From positions 1-54,786 of the forward strand of contig JAPOTR010000037.1 of the NCBI GenBank assembly GCA_026709085.1: a stretch of DNA of 54,786 bases, in the 5' to 3' direction. The translations under genes and the position numbers were made by a program. Under the pieces are notes generated by a model that saw only the letters and a program-made list of their open reading frames with translations, was not told the DNA's origin and made no database searches. Positions 38,696-48,070 of the stretch are shown one piece after another (the first letter of the stretch is position 1; each line of letters starts with the position of its first letter). This DNA comes from Cyanobacteria bacterium MAG CAR3_bin_5. Its GTDB lineage: Bacteria; Cyanobacteriota; Cyanobacteriia; PCC-6307; Cyanobiaceae.

Positions 38696-39916
38696 ATGTC
38701 CACCAAGTCAGTGAGTGTTCTGGGCTCAACCGGGTCCATTGGCACCCAGACCTTGCAGATTGCGGCGGAGTTCCCGGAACAATTCCAAGTGGTGGCCCTG
38801 AGTGCCGGCCGCAACCTGGACCTGTTGGAGCAGCAGGTGCGCCGGCACCGCCCCCAGGCGGTGGCCCTGGCGGCCAAGGAACTCCTGCCCAGTCTGCGGC
38901 AACGGCTCGCTGATCTGCAACCGCAACCGGAGTTGCTGGCGGGGGCCGAGGGGGTGGCGGTAGTGGCGGCCTGGCCCACCGCCCAGCTTGTGGTAACAGG
39001 AATTGTGGGTTGTGCAGGGCTGCTGCCCACCATGGCGGCCATTGAAGCCGGCAAGGATCTGGCCCTGGCCAACAAGGAAACCCTCATTGCGGCGGGGCCG
39101 GTGGTGCTCCCCGCCCTGGAGCGCAGCGGCAGCCGTCTCCTGCCGGCGGATTCCGAACACTCCGCCATCTTCCAATGCCTCCAGGGCGCCCCCCAACCCC
39201 GGAACGCCCAACTGTCCACCGGGGCGCCGCCACCAGGGCTGCGGCGGATTCTGTTGACGGCATCCGGAGGGGCCTTTCGCAGTTGGGAGGCGGCGGCGTT
39301 GCAGAAGGTGACCGTTGCCGATGCCGTCCAGCATCCCAACTGGTCCATGGGCCGCAAAATCACGGTGGACTCCGCCACCTTGATGAACAAGGGTCTGGAG
39401 GTGATCGAGGCCCATTACCTGTTTGGTGTGGGGTTTGACGATATCGAGATCGTGATCCACCCCCAGAGCATCGTCCATTCCCTGGTGGAATTGGCGGACA
39501 GTTCCGTCCTGGCCCAGTTGGGATGGCCGGATATGCGCCTTCCCCTCCTCTATGCCCTGAGTTGGCCCCAACGGTTGCCCACGCCCTGGCGCCGTCTGGA
39601 CCTGGCGGCCATCGGTCAACTCAGTTTCGAGGGGCCGGATGCCTGGAAATACCCCTGCATGGATCTGGCCTATGCCGCCGGTCGGCAAGGGGGCACCATG
39701 CCCGCGGTCCTGAACGCCGCCAACGAGCAGGCCGTGGCTTTATTTCTGGAGGAGCGCATCCATTTTCTGGACATTCCCCGCCTCATCGAACGGACCTGTG
39801 ACCAACACCGTCAGGATTGGCGCGGGGCGCCGGATCTGGACCTGGTGCTGCAGGTGGATGGCTGGGCGCGGCAGAGGGTGGGGGAGTTGCAAGGGCAGGG
39901 GGTGGTGGGGTGTTGA
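38696..39916 (+). CDS. dxr: 1-deoxy-D-xylulose 5-phosphate reductoisomerase
   Basis: This 406-residue NADPH enzyme carries out the second step of the MEP isoprenoid pathway, feeding carotenoid and chlorophyll side chains. It has the Rossmann loop [15 protein letters not shown], the [12 protein letters not shown] block, [14 protein letters not shown] with the metal-binding Asp/Glu, LTASGGAFR and [21 protein letters not shown] short insertion ([16 protein letters not shown]) lies before the active-site loop. A 17-bp inverted repeat follows the stop. Confidence 0.95.
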   Translation: MSTKSVSVLGSTGSIGTQTLQIAAEFPEQFQVVALSAGRNLDLLEQQVRRHRPQAVALAAKELLPSLRQRLADLQPQPELLAGAEGVAVVAAWPTAQLVVTGIVGCAGLLPTMAAIEAGKDLALANKETLIAAGPVVLPALERSGSRLLPADSEHSAIFQCLQGAPQPRNAQLSTGAPPPGLRRILLTASGGAFRSWEAAALQKVTVADAVQHPNWSMGRKITVDSATLMNKGLEVIEAHYLFGVGFDDIEIVIHPQSIVHSLVELADSSVLAQLGWPDMRLPLLYALSWPQRLPTPWRRLDLAAIGQLSFEGPDAWKYPCMDLAYAAGRQGGTMPAVLNAANEQAVALFLEERIHFLDIPRLIERTCDQHRQDWRGAPDLDLVLQVDGWARQRVGELQGQGVVGC

Positions 39917-39944
39917 GGTTGTGTTTATGGGAGGCCCTGCTCTC

Positions 39945-40006
39945 CCATGACAGGCATGAAGGTGAAGGCCGGGGTGCGGCACTTGGAATCTTCATGCCTG
40001 TCATGG
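39945..40006. terminator. Long perfect inverted repeat after dxr
   Basis: CCATGACAGGCATGAAG (39945-39961) and its exact reverse complement (39990-40006) flank a 28-base loop. It begins 28 bp after the dxr stop, so it could act as a terminator for either side, although no T-run follows. It also marks the left edge of the AT-rich island. Confidence 0.5.
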
Positions 40007-40064
40007 CGGCCCTTCATCGCCTCACGTAACAAAATAAAACAGCATTTTTCCAAAACAACTGATA

Positions 40065-40946
40065 ATGTCATTAGCATTGCTATTTTTAGGGCTCTTCTCA
40101 CGCAACTTCAGAATGGACCGTTCTCCCGCCACTTCTTCTGCAACTTCAGATCTTAGAAAAATTATCAAAACTCTTTCATTAATTAAAAGTACTATTGAAT
40201 TTGTACAAGATTCACTGTCAGAGATAGGTATCTCCATTCAGGAATTTCAGCAAATGTATCTAGATGATGAAGATCCACTAACGCTTGAGTCATTATATTC
40301 GCGTGGATTATATGATTTTGATTTATTTGAAGCTCCAGAAGATGAAGAAGATGAAGATTTAGATGATGAATCTTTGGAGGCAATATCTGATAAGAAAGAT
40401 TTTAGAAAATTTTTGACAGAGGCTGATCAAGAAAATGATAAAATTATTACAAGTTCTAGTTGTTCCATTAAACTTTGTATATCAACTATTGAAAAAGTTA
40501 ATTTATGTTTAGATATATTGAATAAGGAAAAGCTTGAAGGATATCCTATTACTGAATTGCGTAAAAAGCAACTTATTAAATTAAGTCTTGAATCAAGTGT
40601 AGAAAGAATTTCAAGGATGAAGGAAATTATTACTCTTTCATATAAAATAAATCTAGATGAAAATCTGGATCTCAAAGAAAAGACTATTGATTGCTCAAAA
40701 AGTACTCTAGAACTTGTTATGAAAGATTGCAAAAGTTCAATTGAACAAGTCTCTGATATTGAAAATTCTTCTAAAGAAGATTTTATAGAGCTATTGAATA
40801 AGACATGTGAAATCTGTAGCTTGGCTATGAAAAATTACTCATTAGATAGTAAAAATGTTGAATTTTACGATGTTGAATTTTACGAACGGATTCTTAATAA
40901 TATTAAGATGGCTTTGGAATTATTAAACAAACCTAACAATCCGTAG
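40065..40946 (+). CDS. AT-rich acidic helical protein, family unknown
   Basis: The 293-residue product (277 from an ATG at 40113) is encoded by DNA much richer in A/T than dxr upstream. The sequence is helical throughout and strongly acidic, with a run FEAPEDEEDEDLDDESLEAI near residue 90. Later segments (SSVERISRMKEIITLSY, DCKSSIEQVSDIENSSKEDF) look like helical bundles. No enzyme or membrane motif is seen. A 15-bp tandem duplication (40857-40886) repeats VEFYD/VEFYE. Composition and isolation between an inverted repeat and an IS relic point to acquisition. Confidence 0.6.
   Translation: MSLALLFLGLFSRNFRMDRSPATSSATSDLRKIIKTLSLIKSTIEFVQDSLSEIGISIQEFQQMYLDDEDPLTLESLYSRGLYDFDLFEAPEDEEDEDLDDESLEAISDKKDFRKFLTEADQENDKIITSSSCSIKLCISTIEKVNLCLDILNKEKLEGYPITELRKKQLIKLSLESSVERISRMKEIITLSYKINLDENLDLKEKTIDCSKSTLELVMKDCKSSIEQVSDIENSSKEDFIELLNKTCEICSLAMKNYSLDSKNVEFYDVEFYERILNNIKMALELLNKPNNP
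40857..40886. repeat. 15-bp in-frame tandem duplication
   Basis: GTTGAATTTTACGAT is followed by the same unit with one change at the last base. It repeats five codons near the end of the AT-rich gene. Confidence 0.85.
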
Positions 40947-40957
40947 TCCGTAGGGAA

Positions 40958-41979
40958 ACACTGGAAAACCTCTGCTTGATGCACGTCATGGGACACACCG
41001 ATCCCATAGCACTCACACCCTGCAGGACTGTGAACGCAGCAGATTGGCGCATCCCGGAACAGCCAGCCGATCTCGTTCTTCGCCGGGGCGCGGTAGCCGG
41101 TCTTCCGGTAGGCAAACATCTGCTGCACAGGGAACAGACGTGTGCCAACATGGACTCACACTGGACTCGCACGGCGCCATGAGAAGCTCCAACGAGTCTC
41201 CGGCCACGTTCCACGCCGGCCTGCTCGCAGGGCAACGTGGAACATTGGCCACCTGACGATCCTGACGAGATGGGCGCTCTTCATTCCCCGATACCCGCAT
41301 CTCCCCGGCCATGCACTGCTGCTTCTCCATGGAGTCTTGCCCCCCAAACCTCAGGTCATGCACGGCGGTAGCGGCAGCGCCAGGCTATGCGCCAAGCCGG
41401 TTGCTCACCACGCCACGGTGGCGCTTCATGCCGCAGCGCCACTGCTTCCCGCTTCCCTTCCTGGGCTGCCCCATCTCGGGATCACATCCGCCGCTGCGGT
41501 TCTTCGTTAAGCACGGCGCCCCAATGATGCCGGCATCCGATCCCCCCTCGCTGCAGCGTCAGTCCTTGCTCTGTCAGGCGCCCCTTGATGGGCTCAACAA
41601 CACTGTGCCCGGGCCGTGACACTCCGGCACCTGACGGACGTGGACCATGGTGGTCTCGCTGCCACTCTGTCGCGACGGTACCGGTAAGCACCCCACACTC
41701 TGCACTGCATACACCATCCTCCATCGCTGAGGGTGTAGGACAGGTGGACGCAATGCACCCGCAGCTCGACCCCAACGGGTACGGCTCGCCCCTTGCCGGC
41801 TTGCGGACCCTACGGCTTGATCGCTCCACCAGCTTCTCCCACGGTATCAGACCCGCATCCTTCCAGAACAGCTCTGGCCCCGTCTTGTCCTTCTTACTCT
41901 CCTGTTCAAGCTCCGCAAACCTCCTCTCCACCATCTCCATCCCCACAAAACTCCAACCATCCCCCCTGACACGCCACAC
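40958..41979 (-). mobile_element. Decayed IS5-family transposase
   Basis: Reading leftward from 41979, pieces of an IS5 transposase appear in order across several frames and stops: RRFAELEQESKKDKTGPELF and WKDAGLIPWEKLVER (N-terminus), then EPIKGRLTEQGLTLQRG near 41590, DPEMGQPRKGSGKQWRCGMK near 41440, and YRKTGYRAPAKNEIGWLF near 41090 (C-terminus, compare the usual YRGLAKN). At least three frame changes and a TAG after RLGA show it is inactive. Terminal inverted repeats were not found. Confidence 0.7.
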
Positions 41980-42000
41980 CCAAGGGGCTCACTCAGACAT

Positions 42001-42273
42001 GCCTTAAGGAACTGCAGCAGCAATGGGCGCCGCTTTGAAGCCCAACCGGCCTATGGCTTCCCCACCGCCAATGACCAACTCACCATGACGCCAGCAGTGG
42101 CACTGGCGCTCTCCCCCACTACCAACACCACCATCCTCCTCTGGTCCCTGGCGCCTTACTCCCCCCAGCAGGGTCACATCCAACCGTGGGCAGTCTCTCT
42201 GGAAGGAGAGCGAGAGGAACACTCCTACCCCACACTCCATTCCCTCAATCTACGCTTCTCCTCCCTCTTCTGA
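42001..42273 (+). pseudogene. Third relic of the beta-barrel domain (3' end)
   Basis: An open stretch without a proper start encodes NGRRFEAQPAYGFPTANDQL, TMTPAVALALSPTTNT, WAVSLEGEREEHSYPTLHSL and NLRFSSLF then TGA. This aligns with the end of the adhesin pseudogene near 6 kb (NGQRFAAEMAYGLPAANDRL, ALEGERQQHSFSAAHTEHSL, LSFSLPF). Only the last barrel strands remain, ending in the outer-membrane C-terminal Phe. The break point abuts the decayed transposase, whose insertion may have removed the rest. Confidence 0.65.
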
Positions 42274-42477
42274 GGGGGCCGGGGGAGCGCCTGACCATCC
42301 CCCTACCGCCATCGCCACTCCTTATCCGGAACTCGGGTTGGTTCAGTAAAACCTGCCTTTGTTGTGCTTTGACAAGCCTTGAGAACCTTTGAAAGGAAAG
42401 CCTCAAAAGGGGAATGGGAACTTGCTGGCAACGGGTCCAGGCCCTAAGCTTTTCACTGCTCAGAAGAACCGGAATCC

Positions 42478-42813
42478 ATGCCGCGACAATCTTCCCGGCC
42501 CCAGGCAGATGGAAGGGACGGACAGGGATCCGGTCAAGACAGCAGCGCCGCCGTTCCGGCGGCCAAAGCCTTTGGGGCTGTTCTGGAAAGGGAAGACCAA
42601 GCCCTGAGGAAGGAGTTTGGCCAGGGGTTCAACCCCATGCAAGCCCAGGCAAGGGCACTGCTCTGGCTGATGGCTTTACACGATCTCCACATGGGTGCGG
42701 TAAAGCAGGCCATTGCCGAGAGCAATGGGGAAGCGGTGAGCGGCTGGGCGGAGGACCTGGGCAAGCTCTCGGCTGCAATCGCCATCCTGGAAACGATTCA
42801 GCCGATTTCCTGA
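42478..42813 (+). CDS. Small conserved protein of unknown function
   Basis: The 111-residue protein has a variable N-terminus (about 45 polar residues) and a compact helical C-terminus (NPMQAQARALLWLMALHDLH, then MGAVKQAIAESNGEAVSGWA and EDLGKLSAAIAILETIQ). The overlapping second frame has no domain-like character. I believe similar proteins exist in picocyanobacteria but cannot name a family. It converges on the Hli gene with 7 bp between. Confidence 0.55.
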   Translation: MPRQSSRPQADGRDGQGSGQDSSAAVPAAKAFGAVLEREDQALRKEFGQGFNPMQAQARALLWLMALHDLHMGAVKQAIAESNGEAVSGWAEDLGKLSAAIAILETIQPIS

Positions 42814-42820
42814 GGGGGAT

Positions 42821-43078
42821 TCAGCCGATTCCCAGCAGGGCGTGGGTAAAAGCTTCACCGCCAAAGGCCAGTTCGGTGGCCACCAGGGCAATAAAGCCCA
42901 TCATGGCCATGCGGCCGTTGAGCTTTTCTGCGCGGGCATGGAAGCCCCAACCCTGATCGGCATCCACCACCAACATGCGGGGCTCACGAGCAAAGGCGTT
43001 GAGACGGCCGCCGTCTTCCGTGGTAACAGTGGCGCCCCGGATGATGGGGGAAGACATGGTCAGGTCGGCTTGGCTCAT
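42821..43078 (-). CDS. High-light-inducible protein (Hlip/SCP)
   Basis: The 85-residue (78 from 43057) single-helix thylakoid protein carries the chlorophyll-binding ExxNxR motif in [20 protein letters not shown] and the usual [13 protein letters not shown]-terminal block. Hlips bind chlorophyll and carotenoid and protect newly made chlorophyll and photosystem II; some act with Ycf39, also encoded in this window. It lies downstream of chlH in the same direction (74-bp gap), suggesting linked expression with chlorophyll synthesis. Confidence 0.92.
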   Translation of the reverse strand: MSQADLTMSSPIIRGATVTTEDGGRLNAFAREPRMLVVDADQGWGFHARAEKLNGRMAMMGFIALVATELAFGGEAFTHALLGIG

Positions 43079-43152
43079 GGGTTCAGCAGCAACAGACTCA
43101 ACTGTAACAGATTGTTAAGACACCTGTGGCTGGAGGGTGGCGGTTTCCCGAC

Positions 43153-46100
43153 CTACCCTTCGCTCACCCCTTCAATGCGGTCCTCAACGTCCTGATAAAG
43201 CTGTTGCAACCGCTCCACGTTCTCGGCGCTGGTGTCCCAGTAACCCCGCCCATGCACCTCCAGCAAGGTGCCCACCATCCGGCGAAAGCTGTGGGGGTTT
43301 AACGACAACAGCCGTTGCCGCATGGCCTCATCCTGGATAAAGGTGGCATTGGCCTCCTCGTAAATGAAATTATCCACCTGGGCGCTGGTGGCGCTCCACC
43401 CCAGGGTGTAGTTGAGGCGCTTGGCCAACTCCCGCACCCCCTCGTAGCCGGAGGCCAACATGCCCTCATACCAACGGGGATTCAGCAACTTGGTGCGGGA
43501 GTCCAGGCGGATGGTTTCCCCCAGGCTGCGCACCTGGGCATTGGCCGTTGTGGTGTCGGCAATGAAGCTGCTGGGGGTTTTGCCGTCGTCCCGTAACCTG
43601 CGAATCAGGTTGGTGGGGTCCGAATCGAAATAATGACTCACGTCGGTGAGGGAAATTTCCGCAGAGTCCAGGTTCTGGAACGACACGTCAGCGGTTTTGA
43701 GCGTGGACTCGAACAGTTCCCGCTCCATGGAGAGTTGACCGGGATTTTCCCCGTTAAAGGCGAAGCTTTTGCGTCTGAGGTACATGTCTTGCAGTTCGCT
43801 TTCCTCGTCCCACGTGCTGTTTTCCACCGCCAGATTCACGTTGGAGGAATAGCTGCCGCTGGCATTGCTGAACACCCGGGTGGCGGCGCGACGTAAATCG
43901 GTGCCCTGCTCCGCCGCCTGGGCCAAGGCATGTTTGCGGACAAAGTTCATCTCCTCGGGCTCTTCCGCCTCCGCGGCCATCTTCACCGCCTGGTCCAGCA
44001 GGGCCATCTGGTTGATAAACAGATCCCGGAAGACGCCGGAGCAATTCACCACCACGTCAATGCGGGGACGGCCCAACTCCTTCAGGGGAATAAGCTCCAG
44101 CTTGTTCACACGACCGATGGTGTCCGCCTTGGGCTGAACACCCAGAAACCACAGAATCTGGGCCAGGGACTCACCATAGGTTTTGATGTTGTCCGTGCCC
44201 CACAGTACGCAGGCAATGGTTTCCGGCCAGGCGCCATGGTTCTCCTGCCGCTGCCGTTGCAACAACTGATCCACCACCCGCTTGGCCGCGGCCACTGCGG
44301 CCCGGGTGGGAATCGCCTGGGGATCCAGGGCATGCATGTTCTTGCCGCTGGGCAGGACGCCGGGGTTGCGGATGGGGTCACCGCCAGGGCCCGGGAGAAC
44401 GTATTCCCCATCCAGGCAGCGCAGCAGACTATCCAGTTCCTGATCGGCGCAAATCTGCCTCAAGCTGCCCTGGAGGTAGACAAACAGCTTGTCGAGGGCC
44501 TCCTGATCCACCGTGGTAAAGCCCCGGTTGATCAAGGTGCGCAGCCATGGGCTCAGGCCCTGGCCATCCCGGAGTCGGTTGGGCAACTGCTCCAGTCCCC
44601 CCACCAGACGACGCCACCAACTGCGCTGGGTCGTTAAATCCACTCGCCCGTCCCGTCTGGTAACCACTGCCACCATGGCGGCAACGGCGTCGCGACCGGC
44701 GTCGTTAATCCGCCGCGCCAATTCCACGTCCGCCAACACACCGGCGTTGTTGCCCGCATAAATATCCTCGATGGACCGGTCCAGATGGGCAGCCAGGAGA
44801 CTGGGCAGACCCAGGAGTCCCTCCTCCTCCCGGTCCAGGGCGGCAATGTTCACCAGGGTGGCCACCGCCTCCTCAGCCGTGGGGGGCTTGCCGATGGTGT
44901 GGAGACCACAGGGCAGCAGACGGCTCTCAATCTCCATGAGTTGCCGGTAAACCGCGCCAACCACCCCGTCCCGGGCCTGAAGATCCAGAGCGTCCACGTC
45001 GTCCGGCAGGGCCACGTCCTGATCCAGGTTGCAGCGCCGGGCGATTTCCACAATCGCGTGGACGATCTGCACCCCCCGGCTCCCCTCCCGCAACTGCTGA
45101 TAGGAACTCACCAACTCGCTCAACTCCTTCAGCCCTTTGTAAAGACCGGCATTCTCCGCAGGGGGGGTCAGGTAGCTGATGGTGGCTGCATAGCCGCGGC
45201 GCTTGGCGATGGTGGCCTCGGAGGGGTTGTTGGCGGCGTAGTAGTACAGGTTGGGGATGCAGCCGATGAGACTGTCCGGATAACAGGTGTCGCTCATGCC
45301 CATCTGCTTGCCGGGCATGAACTCCAGGGAGCCGTGGGTGCCGAAGTGCAACACCGCATCGGCCCCCCAGATGTGCTGCAGATAGGTGTAATAGGCGGCA
45401 AAACCGTGGTGGGGACTGGCGCTGCGGGAGTAGAGCAGGCGCATGGGGTCCCCTTCGTAGCCAAAGGTGGGTTGAACCCCCACAAACACATGGCCGAACT
45501 GCCGGCCGTAGACCAGAAGATTCCGTCCGTCGCTGTTGAGGGCGCCGGGGGCCTTGCCCCAGTTCTCCTCCAGCCGCTCGGCATAGGGGGTGAGACGGTA
45601 GTACTCCTCACAGCCCATGCGGTAGGCCACAGCCAGCTCCGGCGCCCCCTCCATGGCCTCCGCATCCCGCAGGACCGCATCCATCAGGGCCTTGGGGGTG
45701 GGGGGCAGATCCTCCAGGTGGTAGCCCCTGGCCTGCAACTCCACCATCACCCTGTGGATGGAGTCGAACACGTTCAAATAGGCGGCCGTGCCCACGTTGC
45801 CCTTGTCCGGCGGGAAGCTGAACACGGTGATGGCCAGCTTCTTGGCCCGGCGCGGCTTGCGGCGCAGATTGGCCCAGCGAATGGCCCGCTCCGCAATGGC
45901 GTCCACCCGATCCTGCAAGGTGTGAGCCTTGCCGGTGGCGGCGTCACGGCCCGAGAGCACAAGGGGTTCAATGGCCCCGTCCAGTTCGGGAATGGCAATC
46001 TGCAAGGCCACCTGCACCGGGTGCAGCCCCAGGTCACTGGCTTCCCACTCCTGGGTGGTCTGGAACACCAGCGGTAACGTCACCATGTAGGGCCGGTTCA

Positions 46101-47175
46101 AGGCCTGCAGGGTTTCAATGGCCCGGGGATGGTCCTGGCGGGCCGGGCCACCCACCAGGGCAAACCCCGTCAGGCTTACCACCGCATCAACCAGGGGCTG
46201 GCCGGGGTCGGTTGAGGAGAAGAAATAGTTGCGCACCGGCTTGGAAAAGTCCAGCCCGCCACAGAAAACAGGAATGACCCGGGCGCCGCGGAACTCCAGT
46301 TCCTGCACCAACGCCACATAGTGGGCATCATCCCCCGTGACCAGGTGGCTGCGCTGCAACACCAGACCGATGCAGGGGCCGTCTCCCTGGCGACCCGAGC
46401 CATCCGCCCGCGCCGTTGTCCAGGCCATGTAATCATCCAGATCCTCGAACATCCGGGGGGCGAGGGGATGCCAGATGCCCTGGTCCGGGTAGAGAACAGG
46501 GTCTGCAGCCTTCATCAGGGGCTGGTCAGCCTGGGGATACACGTAGCGGTTGGCCAGCATCACCAGGAAATTGCGCAGGTTGTCCGGTGATCCCCCAAGC
46601 CAGTACTGGAAGCTGAGCATGAACGCCCGGGCATCCTGGGCCTTGTCCACAGGCAGGTACTTCAGCACCGTGGGCAAGACGTTCAGCAGCTTGAGCATGT
46701 CGTCTTGAAAGCTGGCGCCGCCCGCCGCCTTGCGCCGCTTCATGAAGCCGGCAATGGCGCTCTTGCCCTGGCCAAGCTGGGCCATGGAGAAGCTGCCCAG
46801 CTTGTTGAGCCGCATCACCTCCGGCATGGAGGGAAATACCACCGCCGCCTTGAGCCGCTGCCGGTGAGGCTCCACCGCCGCCACCACCTTGCCGGCCAGA
46901 TCTTCAATAAAGATCAGAGAGGCAATAAACACGTCCGCCGCCGCCACGTCCGCGCAAAAGGCGTCGTAATTCTCCGGATCCCGCAATTCTTCAATCAGGT
47001 AGCCACTCAACGCCACGGCCAACTGGCCGGGCTCCTGATTCAGGGTGGTGACTGCGCTGGTGAGGGCGCTCTGGTACTGGGGCTCCAGCACTACGTAGAC
47101 CACCTTCAGCAAGCGGCGCCCATCGATTTCAGCAGGTGTAACCCGGCGAATGGTGGAGCGAACCTGGGTGAACAT
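43153..47175 (-). CDS. chlH: Magnesium chelatase subunit H
   Basis: The 1340-residue catalytic subunit inserts Mg2+ into protoporphyrin IX with ChlI and ChlD. The start [20 protein letters not shown] matches the family; the frame upstream of 47175 is spacer. Further blocks: [60 protein letters not shown], the C-terminal [20 protein letters not shown] and [20 protein letters not shown]. The length is standard. It is the committed step of chlorophyll synthesis. A hairpin separates it from the upstream GHG-repeat gene. Confidence 0.97.
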   Translation of the reverse strand: MFTQVRSTIRRVTPAEIDGRRLLKVVYVVLEPQYQSALTSAVTTLNQEPGQLAVALSGYLIEELRDPENYDAFCADVAAADVFIASLIFIEDLAGKVVAAVEPHRQRLKAAVVFPSMPEVMRLNKLGSFSMAQLGQGKSAIAGFMKRRKAAGGASFQDDMLKLLNVLPTVLKYLPVDKAQDARAFMLSFQYWLGGSPDNLRNFLVMLANRYVYPQADQPLMKAADPVLYPDQGIWHPLAPRMFEDLDDYMAWTTARADGSGRQGDGPCIGLVLQRSHLVTGDDAHYVALVQELEFRGARVIPVFCGGLDFSKPVRNYFFSSTDPGQPLVDAVVSLTGFALVGGPARQDHPRAIETLQALNRPYMVTLPLVFQTTQEWEASDLGLHPVQVALQIAIPELDGAIEPLVLSGRDAATGKAHTLQDRVDAIAERAIRWANLRRKPRRAKKLAITVFSFPPDKGNVGTAAYLNVFDSIHRVMVELQARGYHLEDLPPTPKALMDAVLRDAEAMEGAPELAVAYRMGCEEYYRLTPYAERLEENWGKAPGALNSDGRNLLVYGRQFGHVFVGVQPTFGYEGDPMRLLYSRSASPHHGFAAYYTYLQHIWGADAVLHFGTHGSLEFMPGKQMGMSDTCYPDSLIGCIPNLYYYAANNPSEATIAKRRGYAATISYLTPPAENAGLYKGLKELSELVSSYQQLREGSRGVQIVHAIVEIARRCNLDQDVALPDDVDALDLQARDGVVGAVYRQLMEIESRLLPCGLHTIGKPPTAEEAVATLVNIAALDREEEGLLGLPSLLAAHLDRSIEDIYAGNNAGVLADVELARRINDAGRDAVAAMVAVVTRRDGRVDLTTQRSWWRRLVGGLEQLPNRLRDGQGLSPWLRTLINRGFTTVDQEALDKLFVYLQGSLRQICADQELDSLLRCLDGEYVLPGPGGDPIRNPGVLPSGKNMHALDPQAIPTRAAVAAAKRVVDQLLQRQRQENHGAWPETIACVLWGTDNIKTYGESLAQILWFLGVQPKADTIGRVNKLELIPLKELGRPRIDVVVNCSGVFRDLFINQMALLDQAVKMAAEAEEPEEMNFVRKHALAQAAEQGTDLRRAATRVFSNASGSYSSNVNLAVENSTWDEESELQDMYLRRKSFAFNGENPGQLSMERELFESTLKTADVSFQNLDSAEISLTDVSHYFDSDPTNLIRRLRDDGKTPSSFIADTTTANAQVRSLGETIRLDSRTKLLNPRWYEGMLASGYEGVRELAKRLNYTLGWSATSAQVDNFIYEEANATFIQDEAMRQRLLSLNPHSFRRMVGTLLEVHGRGYWDTSAENVERLQQLYQDVEDRIEGVSEG

Positions 47176-47241
47176 CGGGCCAAGCGAGATGGAGGTAGTC
47201 TGACAGAAAGGCAGCCGGAAGGGGAACGGAAGCAAGCATTG

Positions 47242-47279
47242 GGGGCAGCCTGCCGGAGGTCCGCCCCGGAAGCTGCCCC
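47242..47279 (-). terminator. Hairpin between the GHG-repeat gene and chlH
   Basis: GGGGCAGC (47242-47249) pairs exactly with GCTGCCCC (47272-47279), with a 22-base loop. It lies 8 bp after the stop of the GHG-repeat gene. No U-tract follows on the minus strand, so it may attenuate rather than stop transcription into chlH. Confidence 0.5.
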
Positions 47280-47287
47280 TCTTCTGG

Positions 47288-48049
47288 TTATGGAGCCAGA
47301 CCCTGGAAGATGCCGCCACCCAGGCCATGAACGATAGAAGCAACACCGTGGACCAGTCCATGACCAACACCCGCCGCACCATGCCCCAAAGCCCGCGCTC
47401 CTCCACCCAATCCATGACCAACGGCGGAAACGCCATGGGCTAGGCCGTGGCCAATACCCGCCGCACCATGTCCCAAAGCCCGCGCTCCTCCACCCAACCC
47501 GTGATCAACAGCGGAAACGCCGTGGGCTATGCCGTGGCCAATACCAACTGCGCCATGTCCCAGCGCCCGCGCTCCACCACCCAACTCATGACCAATAGCG
47601 GAAACGCCGTGGGCTAGGCCGTGACCGACACCCACCGCACCATGCCCCAAAGCCCGCGCTCCATCACCCAACCCGTGACCAACAGCGGAAACGCCGTGGG
47701 CTATGCCGTGGCCAATGTCCGTAACTATATCTCGAAGAGCATGGATGGGTCGAAAAATAGAATGAGACCAGTTGATTATCTGTCTTAGTATAAAAATCAA
47801 GAACAGTAATAACAAGACTTGTATTGTCTTTATTGGATTTATTAGAGCAGATCTAACAATTTTAGGCAGTGATTTAATTATTTCTACAATTATTTCCAGG
47901 AAAGATTTAACAATCGCAACCATTATCTTGTTGAGATAAGATCTCAGAACATGGCTCCATTGGCGGTCACCTTCTTCGCTTGGGATTTGTTTTTGTTCCC
48001 TTGTGGGTCTTTGGTAATTGGGTCTATTGGAGACGGGGCGAGAACTCAT
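47288..48049 (-). CDS. Membrane protein with 29-residue Gly/His repeats
   Basis: The 253-residue protein has three parts: a polar start (1-35); two hydrophobic or amphipathic segments ([18 protein letters not shown] about 41-58 and [17 protein letters not shown] about 78-94) encoded by AT-rich DNA; and, from residue 113 to the end, nearly five copies of a 29-residue repeat encoded by GC-rich 87-bp units. Each repeat has GHG at positions 1-3, HG at 6-7, GHGLG at 12-16, ARALGHGA at 19-26 and small residues elsewhere. No known family is recognised. It follows the M3 peptidase gene by 21 bp and precedes chlH, so it may share their transcript. Confidence 0.75.
   Translation of the reverse strand: MSSRPVSNRPNYQRPTREQKQIPSEEGDRQWSHVLRSYLNKIMVAIVKSFLEIIVEIIKSLPKIVRSALINPIKTIQVLLLLFLIFILRQIINWSHSIFRPIHALRDIVTDIGHGIAHGVSAVGHGLGDGARALGHGAVGVGHGLAHGVSAIGHELGGGARALGHGAVGIGHGIAHGVSAVDHGLGGGARALGHGAAGIGHGLAHGVSAVGHGLGGGARALGHGAAGVGHGLVHGVASIVHGLGGGIFQGLAP
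47291..47713 (-). repeat. 87-bp coding tandem repeat, about 4.9 units
   Basis: The four full units and one partial unit are nearly identical in DNA and protein (variable positions I/L, D/G, V/A, V/I). High DNA identity indicates recent expansion or homogenisation. The last unit loses the ARALGHGA block and ends IFQGLAP. Confidence 0.9.
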
Positions 48050-48070
48050 GGAGGAGAGTGGTAATTCTGT

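Noticed and set aside
44785..46077. 430-codon plus-strand open frame
   Set aside because: It is antisense to chlH and has no recognisable protein features.
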